A stretch of 64,000 nt of DNA from Pseudomicrostroma phylloplanum (taxonomy: Eukaryota; Basidiomycota; Exobasidiomycetes; Microstromatales). The stretch lies in contig BCHS01000008.1 in the NCBI GenBank assembly GCA_039545275.1, positions 434,001 to 498,000 of the forward strand, read 5' to 3'. Each line of letters opens with the position of its first letter. Position 1 is the stretch's first letter. The notes beneath the pieces were generated by a model. That model saw only the letters and a list, made by a program, of their open reading frames with translations, searched no databases and had not been told where the DNA came from. Both the position numbers and the translations under genes were made by a program. This document shows, in pieces, positions 55,947 to 64,000 of this stretch.

Positions 55947-57362
55947 GGAGGGAAGAGGGGGCGAAGTGAGCGGACGGGAGGAGGAGAGGTCACGGACACT
56001 TGGCCGTCGCCTTTCACGGCAACGTCGGCTGCGTTGGTCAACTCTACCTATAGCATGTCGTGGCTGACTGCCATCTCAATGGAAACATATCCCATCGCAA
56101 GCCAAAGAACCCGTGACTCCGGCTCGGCGAGACGATTCCGAAAGTCAAGAGAAGCCCAAGGTGATTGCTACTATGATCACATCTGCGTCGGATTACCGAG
56201 AGCACAAAGGTGTGAGTAGGCCGTGATTGCACCACAGCGTTCTGCCTCACTAGCGTCTGCAGCTGGCTCTTGCGCTCTGTGGTTTGGCGGAGATCAAGAC
56301 AAGGTGATTAGGCGATCGCGCCGTATCAGGACAAGGGGACCAGGCGCTATCGCTGCAAACCTGGCTAAAGGCCTGGGTGAAAAGTGGGGACTCTGCCTTC
56401 CTCACAAAGATCTCGTCCACCTCCTTTGCGAATCTCCTGGCCGCTCGAGGACGCTCGGGAAGGAGAGGTGGCGTTCGAAGCAGCTTTGAAGGCGGTAAAA
56501 ACCTCCGAGCAAAGGGTGCAGGTTGCAAGGTACGCGAGGGACATGCAAGGTACGGTGGATATTGCTAGCGAACGAGCGATGCCCCGGAAGCTGGGCTCCT
56601 TGGTCACCTGAAAGCAACAGTCTTTGCATTTGGCCGCTGCTGCTGCCAAGTATGGCCTTGGCTGGCTGAGCCCGTCGGTAGCAGACTTCGGTGCGATGGC
56701 AGCGGGCCTGCGCTTGTTCCATTCTCGCAGTTCCGTTTGTGAAGGGTGTGAGCTCTGTTGCGCCTACGATGCCGCCGAGGTTGTGTGCTCTGTGTGCTGA
56801 GATGCCCAGGTCCGGACGCCAAGGGGGGAGCGAGTGCATCTCGCAGGGCGGGACCAGGTTCGGAGAAGCGATTATTGGCAGGCGGGGGGAGAAAAAAGTC
56901 GTGATCAGGGGCAGGCACTGGAGCAGAGGGGCAGCTCAGGCGAGCTCGGATGCAATGCGCCAAGGCTTTGATCGCAAATCACGTATGTTCGGGCGCAACA
57001 TTAGTGAAGCAGACGCAGGACGCAACGCAGTACACAGCCAGCCAGCGCCAAGGGCAGAAGGGACTACTCGCCAGGGCAAGGAGCGTGGGGAAGAAGGAGC
57101 ACCCGATGACCTTCACTTCACGGGAGCAGATGGCCGACCGGCAGCAATCTAAACTCCCAAGCCCACCCACTCCGTGTCAGGTGAGACGAGGTGAGGTGCT
57201 GGAAAGATAAGAGGTACCGCCCGGAAGCAGAAAGAGTACAAGTACTGCCCCTCTTCGCACCAAACGCCCTCCGCTTCCTCTTTCTCTCCTTTCATACCAT
57301 CCTACAGCTCGCCTTTCCTCCAGTATTTACTGCTACCCACCTTCCATCGCCCCGTCTCTAGC
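55947..57362. other. Gene-free stretch between LSM1 and the permease
   Basis: 1.4 kb in which several overlapping open frames exist on both strands, but none resembles a known family. A plus-strand run near 56485-56610 (AFEAALKAVKTSEQRVQVAR) is protein-like but isolated. The right end, C/T-rich from 57240, is the permease promoter. Confidence 0.4.
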
Positions 57363-59248
57363 ATGGACGAGATCCAGGACTACAACGGCAAGCCAGTCGT
57401 AGCCGTAGATGGCGGACAGGACAAGGCAACCGTATCAAATGCCTCGCTCGAAAAGATCCCCAAAGACAACGGAGAGGATGGAGAGCCACAGGAGCAAGAA
57501 CTCCACCGAACTCTTACCGAAGCTCAGGTCGGTATGATTGCCATTGGGTAAGTCTCACGCGCCCTTGACCATCCTTGTGCATGCACACAGAGCTCACGCG
57601 ACAGTCATCGTCTCCCCTCCCCGCACCCCCTTGCCACAGTGGTGCCATCGGTACCGGCCTCATCCTTGGAACAGGTTCAGGTCTGGTACAAGCCGGTCCT
57701 GCTGGTCTGCTCATCGCCTACATCATCATGGGTTTCGTCTGCTTTGGAACACTCTCTGCCATGGGTGAACTCAGTTGCTACATGCCCCACAAGCGAGGCT
57801 TCGCCGGACACGCTTCGCAATTCGTCGAGGAGGGCTTTGGGTTCGCAGTCGGCGTGAGTATGCTGTGAGCCGTCACCACACCGCCTTGGACATCGGACGC
57901 TGACCACAACTTCCTTTTTTTTGAACTACTTTCAACTCAGGTCAACTACTTGCTCAAATACCTCGTCGTCACTCCTGCCCAGCTGAACGCCAGCGCACTC
58001 ATCATCTCTTACTGGCGACCGGACATCAACGGAGGCGTCTGGATCACCGTCTTCGGTGCTGCCATCATCTTCCTCAACATCTTCGGTGGTGTCCGCTTCT
58101 TCGGTGTCATCGAATTCTGGCTGAGTTTTGCCAAGATCATTGTTCTGGTCGCCCTGATTATTTTGATGGTCGTCATCAACACCGGAGGCACACCTCAAGG
58201 CGACTACATTGGTTTCCGCAACTGGGGCGGCGGCCTTGCCTTCCAAGAGTACATTCAACGAGGTGCTCTCGGACGCTTCCTCGGCACATGGTCTGCCTTC
58301 GTGTCTGCCCTGTATGCCTACATGGGATCTGAGCTGATCGGTGTCACCGTCGGAGAGTGCAAGAATCCCCGCAAGGCCATCCCGAGAGCCATCAGGTCGA
58401 CTTTCCTCCGTATCGCCATCTTCTACGTTGGTCTATGCTTCCTCGTCGGCCTGAATGTACCATCGGACAGCCCTCTGCTGCTAGGATCGACCAGAGGCGC
58501 TGTCAGGGGAACAGCTTCCGCTTCGCCCTTTGTGGTCGCGATCAGAGTTGCTGAAATCGCAGTCCTGCCTGGGTTCCTGAATGCTTGCCTTCTGATCTTT
58601 ACCTTCTCGGCAGCCAACTCTGACCTGTACATCGCCTCGCGTACCCTCTATGGTCTGGCCAAGAGCAAGCAGGCCCCCAAGATCTTTCTCAAGTGCAACA
58701 AGAAGGGTACACCATGGGTTGCCCTCGTCTTCTGCTCTCTGTTCATCTCCATTGCCTACATCAACGTCCGAAGCAGTGGAGCTGCCGCCTTTACTCTTCT
58801 GCAAAATTCCGTCACCATCTTCGGTTCGATCACTTGGCTGGGTATCCAGATTACGCATCAGCGCTTCCTTGCCGGTCTGAAGGCGCAGGGCATCGAGCGA
58901 AAGGATCTCGCATACACCTCTCCCTGGCAGCCGTACTACGGATGGGTCTGCATGTTCATCACCAGCCTGGTCATGATCTTCAAGGGGTTCAGCGCCTTCA
59001 CCCCAAGGTTTAACGTCAACTCCTTTGTCACCAACTACATTGGAATCCCCATCTTCCTCCTCCTCTGGTTCGGTTGGAAGATCTACTACAAGACGCCCTT
59101 CATCAAGGCTTCCGAGATGGACCTCTTCACCGGCGCGCGAGAGCTGTTGGACGTTGAGGACGAACTGGACGAGGAGTCTTTCTTGAGCAAGAAGCTCGGC
59201 GTGGTCAAGAACATGGTCAAGAGGAAGCCCGAGGGACAGGCAGTCTAA
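57363..59248 (+). CDS. Amino-acid permease, fungal AAT/YAT family
   Basis: Proton-coupled plasma-membrane uptake of amino acids, about 12 membrane helices. Exons 57363-57547, 57640-57853 and 57941-59248 give 568 residues. The family signature begins at the first intron: IAIGGAIGTGLILGTGSGLV. It continues with GELSCYMPHKRGF, then GSELIGVTVGECKNPRKAIP, ANSDLYIASRTLYGLAKSKQ and the internal block GTPWVALVFCSLFISIAYIN. Both termini are hydrophilic, and the N-terminal tail contains several Lys residues that could be ubiquitin sites. The C-terminal EDELDEESFLSKK is acidic, as in Gap1-type carriers. Substrate range cannot be read from sequence; it could be a general or a basic/neutral amino-acid permease. 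Confidence 0.93.
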
Positions 59249-59798
59249 ACAATGGGTCGCCTCTCCTCACTTCCTAGTATGCTAGCCTGGCTGACCCGAC
59301 TCGACACGACTCGACTCCCTGCATTGCAAAGAACGAAACAAAAAGGATCACAAAGCTCGCGTTGGCCCGACCCGACTCCTACCTGTAGCTAGCTAGAAGA
59401 TCATGGAGGTCCATCTCCTTTTTTCCGTAGACTTCCTGCCCGCGCCCCCTGCCCCTGTGCTCGCATTGTCACTTGTCGTCACTCGTCGTCGTCGTCGTAG
59501 TCGCTGCGTTCCCACGTCATGTATGCCACGTCTCTGTCGTCTTTTTCACCGTGTCCATGTCACATGAACTTTCGCCCGCCTGCCTCTGCCTTGCTGCGAG
59601 TGATCGTGTGCTACGATCGATCGTGTATAGTCTAGTCGAATGAGGATACAATTACAACAAGTCGCGGGGTCTTGCTCCCTGGCTGGCTGGCGGGCTGGGC
59701 CGGACAAGGAAGAGCTGATTACACTCTTCTGGGTACGGTACTATACACCTCAATCCCTCGTCCCAACCCTCCCTCTAGTCCTACTCCTAGTCCTAAAC
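59249..59798. other. Convergent gap, permease and DAD2 3' ends
   Basis: No gene seen. It contains a short GTC/CGT trinucleotide run (59475-59500) and repeated cgactcgac motifs near 59295-59320. Confidence 0.45.
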
Positions 59799-60573
59799 CT
59801 ACTCCTCCTCCCTCCCACCCGCACCCACACCCGCTCCCGCACTCGCACCCTCTGCATCCACCCCCGGATCAAGAGGAATACGCACGAGCGTGTCTGGAAC
59901 AAGACTCGCAGCGGCCCCTCCTCCTGCGCCTACCACGCCGCCTGCTGCTTCGGCTGCTGCTGCCGCTTCGGATTCGGCGGGGCTGCTTTGGGTTTGGGAT
60001 TTTTCGGTTATGGATGCTGCGCGAGGGGGAGGGGAGGGGAGGGAGAGGGGGAGGGGGAGATTGTGAGATTGGGCGATCGTGGGGATCTGCAGCACCGGAT
60101 GGACGGGAGGAGCTGCAACTCACCTTGGGCTACTTGAATACCACGGAATACGGTCTGCCATGATGACATGACTTGTGCTACGCCTGTGAGAGAGAAGAAT
60201 AGGGTGAAGGGGGATTTGTGAGTTGCCTGAGCTCAAGCTCAAGGGATGGTGGGAGGGGAGCAGGACGACCTCCCTCTGTCCCACCAACTGCAACCACCTT
60301 CGCTCCTCTGTTCAGCCTGTCAGGCGGCTACTCACTCTCCTCTCCCTTCTTAATCGCCTCAAGTCCCTGTCCCATCGTCTCCAGCTCCCTCACCAGTCGA
60401 GCGCTATACTCTCTCAATTCCTTAAGTCCCTCGAGCTCCTGCTGTTTCGCCTGCAGGCGCGAGGTGGACTGAGAGGTAGAGGCTGCTCCGCCAGAGCTGC
60501 CGCCGCCGCCGGGGAAGAGGGAGGAGCGGGTAGGGTGCGGTTGGTCGGCGTACATTGTTGAGGGGCGGGACAT
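59799..60573 (-). CDS. DAD2: DASH complex subunit Dad2
   Basis: Dad2 is part of the ten-protein fungal DASH/Dam1 ring that couples kinetochores to microtubules. Three exons, 60573-60336, 60183-60124 and 60016-59799, close in phase to 171 residues. The N-terminus MSRPSTMYADQ is followed by the core helix LQAKQQELEGLKELREYSAR. The short middle exon encodes SVAQVMSSWQTVFRGIQVAQ, which matches the invariant Dad2 pattern of a hydrophobic segment followed by WQ-x-VFR. The last exon adds an Ala/Gly-rich linker and then PDTLVRIPLDPG, the family C-terminal motif. The gene is invisible in single frames because the middle exon is only 60 nt. It is longer than yeast Dad2 because of the low-complexity linker. 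Confidence 0.85.
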
Positions 60574-60839
60574 GTTGATTGAGGGTGGGATGCTGCGATG
60601 CTATGGTTGAAGGGTAGTAGTCTATGGGTGGGCGAGGGTGAGGCGGACGAGGTGTTGCTTGGCGTGTGTGCGCCTGGACGCGTTGGAGAAGTCAATTTCG
60701 GCCTCCGAGGCCAAAGTGGCTGAAGCCATGGCGTGGGGGCCCTGCTTCCGCTCAACTCACTCAATGTGATCACCTCGCAGTCCTTCGTCCTCCTCCCTCC
60801 TCGTCCGAACCACTGTGAGACTCATACGAAGACGACAGC
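60574..60839. promoter_or_regulatory. Short divergent promoter, DAD2 / SCOC-like gene
   Basis: Only 266 bp separate two start codons on opposite strands, so both genes must share this upstream region. Confidence 0.55.
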
Positions 60840-61328
60840 ATGTCAGACGTTGGCGGATATACGCCAGAGTCCGCTGCCTGGGTGAGTGCACAAGAGACAG
60901 CAGCATATACGGTGGCCGGGTGCATCCTTTGGCTCCTCGTACGTCCACTCTTTACTGCTAATCCCACTTACACTACGTCACTCCGCTGTCATCCTCTTCC
61001 CGTCCTTTCTTCAGACTGCAGAGACTGAAGTCTCAGCGAACGACATTCTCGAAAAGCAGGCGCTTGTAAAGTGAGTGCCTCCTCCTATCCATCTCAATCT
61101 CCTTTCTCCTGCTGATCCTTGATCCACCCATTACACCCCTCCTCACCCCAAACCCCTCCCGGCAACAGAGAGATCCTGACCATGCAAGAATCCCTTCGCG
61201 GTCTCGCCTCTCGCGTCTCTTCCGTCCAGGCCGATTGCACTAAAGCCGAGTCGGACAATGAGATGCTACAGGCGTACATTGACTCGGTCACAAAGAGCCT
61301 CGCGGCCAAGTCCAACAGTGGATCCTGA
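60840..61328 (+). CDS. SCOC/Slo1-like short coiled-coil protein
   Basis: Three exons, 60840-60881, 61015-61070 and 61169-61328, give 85 residues. The C-terminal 50 residues form a heptad-patterned coiled coil (MQESLRGLASRVSSVQADC, then ESDNEMLQAYIDSVTKSL). This matches the DUF2205/SCOC family, whose members bind Arl1/Arl3-type GTPases at the Golgi. The length is right for the family. The first two exons are short and less certain, though each junction has good GTGAGT donors and AG acceptors and the phase closes. Family call is likely, not certain. Confidence 0.75.
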
Positions 61329-61860
61329 GGAGACACAGGACAGGAGCGGAGGGAGAGCAATTGCAGTTGCAAGCTTGGAGCGGGGGGTTGTGAAGCGTTG
61401 CAAAGGCAACCTTGATCACATTACCCGTGATCGAGTACGACGGCATTAGAGCGGATATGCCAGTTCTTTTCTGGCAGTACCTACGACGGTCAGACCCCCA
61501 CACCAGGGATGCTTCGCCTTCTACGCGCATAGTCCAAAGGCAGCCAGACCCGAGTTGTAGCTGGGCCACATCTCTCGAACAGGCCAAGTCAATCGCCTCA
61601 TGAGCCCCTCAAATCTGGCACGTTTGAGGAGACTGACACTACAATCACTCGGACAGACGACGAAAGTAGGATGGCCTAAATGGTATAGGTGTGGTATGTG
61701 GGAAAGAGACAGAGAAAGGAAACAGAGTAGAGTCCGTCCGCTCTGGATTCGGACGCACCAACGAGTTGCGTAGAATACAGTCGCAAAGCGCCTTGACGGC
61801 CATTCGTCTATTGTACAATACACATCCTAGTCAAGCCCGAGCGCATCTTCTTCCGAATCA
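61329..61860. other. Convergent gap, SCOC-like and SMF 3' ends
   Basis: No gene recognised; probably the 3' untranslated regions of two convergent genes. Confidence 0.45.
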
Positions 61861-63979
61861 TCAAGTTCCTCCTGTGCCAAGAGCAGTGGTAACAATGACG
61901 TACACGTCCGAGATGACGATGATCACATAGATGCCGCTCGTGATCGCAATAGTGATCCATCCGTTAGCAAAGTGCGTCGACAGCCTCGTCTGCGAGTCTA
62001 AGCCGGATGCTCGGCCAGGAAGCGATGTAGAGAAGTCTGCCCGCTCGTTCAGGGGGCCAGTCTGGTTCGTAGGCGTCAGAGGGCGAGATTGCTTCTTCTC
62101 GACTACTTTACCGGCGCTACGGGTCCACCAGGACCAGTGTAGGAGGAGGGCGGGCTGGAAGCGCCAGCGCTGCGGTGCCTTGACAGCAGCAGACGCTGTC
62201 GGATCAAGAGAAGAAGAAGCTTCTGTGGTCGACTGCAGCCGGTGATCCTCTCGATGGGAGGATTCGGCCTCGTCTCCACCTTCAGCCAGGGATTGAGGCA
62301 GGACATCGGTGCTCATCCAGTGCTTGGAGGCGGTGATGGCCAAAAGAGGCAGCAGGACAAAAGGCAGAGCCATGGAGAGGGCTACTTGGCTTGCGACGAG
62401 CTGGTGAGGGGGTCCATTGCAGATCGGGTGGTCAGCACACGTGTTCCCTTTGGGTGAGCCAAGCTCATCATCGAGCTCTCACTCACTAGATCATCAAGTC
62501 CCGCCCTCCCAATGCCGGCCGCAACCGCAAAGGAAGGGATGAGGGTGATGCCTCGCGTCAGACATCGACGCAGGAAGGGGTTCGTCTTCCACTTGATCAT
62601 CCCCTCCGAGATGACCTGCCCTGCCAGGGTGACGGTGATCGAGGCAGACTGGCCCGAGGCGAGGAGAGCGACGGCGAAGAGGATGGCGAAGACTGACGAA
62701 GGTCATAGGGTGCAATGACTTGGTTCAGCTGAGTGTCTTTCCGATATCCGACCCTGTAAATCTCTTACTCACCATGGTTCAACCGTTCCTTGATGAGCTC
62801 AAACGCCTGAAAAAGATCACCAACCACGAGACCACCACGGTCTCCACTTGAGCCGTCCAGGCCAAAGAAGAAGGCCTGGGCAGCAATGATCAGCAGAGCA
62901 GAGTTGGTCGTGATGGCAAAGAGGATCATTGATGCCGCCACGTCGATCGTCGCATGCACGACGCGACGCTTGATGGCTCGCACGTCTCTTGCTGGGGGAG
63001 TGATCATTGCGTCTTCTTCGCAGTCGGCTGTAGAAGGATCCTCGCCATTGAAGGCGGCGATCACTCTGGCACGCATTCGCTGAAGTCTCTGCCTAAACAC
63101 AAGGCTTGGAGTGACTGCTTGAGCCTGGCTGTGCTGTGCCAGGTCCTCATCACCGTCGAGACTGTCACGCTCCTCCTCATCGTAGGTCCGAGCCAGCTCC
63201 GCTTTCTTGGTCATCGGTGCCTCCCTCTCGAAGCAGGAGAAGTGACTGCCCAGGAATAGACCATGCGGCATGACCGTCGCACCCAGGATGCCAATTGCGA
63301 CATACAACGGCTGGGGCTGCACGACCGTCGCCGAGGGCAGGTACCCCTCGAACACATCGGGCCAGTGTGGGTCTACCCGCACTACAAGGGCGATGAGGCA
63401 GCTGATGACGATGAAAACCAGGATGGCTACGAAGAACTCAAAGATGCGCAGGCTGCGCGTGTCGGGCTTGTAGATTAGGAGGATGAGGAAGACGTCTGCC
63501 GAGGTGATTAACACGCCGCCCCAGAGTGGGAGGCGGGGGAAGAGGCTGGCAGAACAAGGGGAAAGGATCAGTAGCTGCTTAGGATGTGGCATATCATGAG
63601 CTCTTTATGCTGACTCACAGGTTGAGAGCAATGGCACTGCCAACGAGCTCTGCCAGCTCAGTGCAAATGATGGCGGCCTCAGCCACAAAGTACAGCAACC
63701 ACAGCAAACCCAGTCGTCCTCTCTGCGCCCATATGCTTTTCCTAGTAGGCGGTAGGGCTACATTGGAGTCTGCTCCCTCTCGTGCTCCAAGCGATGCAGC
63801 ATGTAGAGCCATGCTGGTCGGCCGCTTGTCCTTACCCAGCGACAGGACCCACTCTCGTGTCAGAACAGCTAGATCCTTGTTGCAGACGATGCCCATCCTA
63901 AGGGCCAGCACCTGCAGGATGATCCCGAATATACCGGTGAGGAGGATGATGAAGAGGAGGGGGTAGCCGAATTGTGACC
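61861..63979 (-). CDS. NRAMP manganese/divalent metal transporter (SMF type), 5' truncated
   Basis: Proton-coupled Mn2+/Fe2+ importer. Four exons are seen, 63979-63619, 63545-62773, 62692-62487 and 62400-61861, giving 626 residues. The start, including the DPGN motif of helix 1, lies beyond the right edge. Visible marks are GSQFGYPLLFIILLTGIFGI, FVAEAAIICTELAELVGSAI, the helix-6 motif GATVMPHGLFLGS (yeast Smf has MPHSLFLGS) and LLASGQSASITVTLAGQV. SEGMIKWKTNPFLRRCLTRG leads into the later helices. A hydrophilic loop of about 90 residues with acidic and Arg-rich parts follows helix 6, and another of similar size precedes the last helix; these are long for the family and may carry regulatory or ubiquitin sites. 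Which Smf paralogue it is cannot be told. Confidence 0.92.
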
Positions 63980-64000
63980 CTGCTCGGAGATCAGTAGCCC

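Noticed and set aside
56365..57152. Overlapping open frames on both strands between LSM1 and the permease
   Set aside because: No family resemblance, no clear splice structure, and both strands are open equally.
1..64000. CRISPR arrays, operons, riboswitches
   Set aside because: Introns, nuclear tRNAs and gene content are eukaryotic; no regularly spaced repeats were seen.

Overview
The window is nuclear DNA of a filamentous or dimorphic fungus. It is GC-rich and gene-dense, with short introns (about 60-110 nt, mostly GTGAGT donors). Fungal markers are a DASH kinetochore subunit, CWH43, a CCH1-type calcium channel and a fungal amino-acid permease. Codon use, intron style and sequence flavour suggest Basidiomycota, perhaps a smut-type lineage (Ustilaginomycotina); that placement is inference, not proof. 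Gene models were built by joining open frames at splice sites where the reading phase closes. Every multi-exon model lying wholly inside the window sums to a multiple of three.

Layout from the left: the end of ribosomal protein uL13; a short-chain dehydrogenase with a probable mitochondrial leader; a Pex24/dysferlin-type peroxin; tRNA-Ile(AAU); an orphan membrane protein behind a 1.17-kb leader without a single ATG; an 8-amino-7-oxononanoate synthase-like enzyme ending in a peroxisomal SRL signal; CWH43 (GPI-anchor lipid remodelling, minus strand, nine exons); a large open frame joining a HAD nucleotidase to an F-box/WD40 protein; tRNA-Ser(CGA); UAP1 (UDP-GlcNAc synthesis); and the four-repeat calcium channel CCH1 (minus).

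The middle holds cytosolic methionyl-tRNA synthetase, a PKA-like AGC kinase, a GAF-domain protein, an orphan tail-side membrane protein (minus) and TEF1. From about 45 to 51 kb lies an accessory island. It holds a 705-residue orphan ORF with an internal duplication, a Ty1/copia RNase H remnant, and a third, decayed copy of the duplicated domain.

The right part holds a secreted lysozyme-like protein with a His-rich linker (minus), ATP11 (minus), LSM1, an amino-acid permease, DAD2 (minus), a SCOC-like coiled-coil protein and a SMF-type NRAMP manganese transporter that runs off the right edge.

Most genes are unrelated housekeeping functions in the usual eukaryotic one-gene-one-promoter layout. 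Several pairs are divergent with short shared promoters (CWH43/HAD-F-box, CCH1/MES1, TEF1/orphan, ATP11/LSM1, DAD2/SCOC). The most unusual points are the nucleotidase-F-box-WD40 joined frame, the duplicated-domain family beside the retroelement remnant, the ATG-free leader, and the peroxisome-tagged biotin-pathway enzyme. I saw no CRISPR, no prokaryotic operon and no intact transposon.
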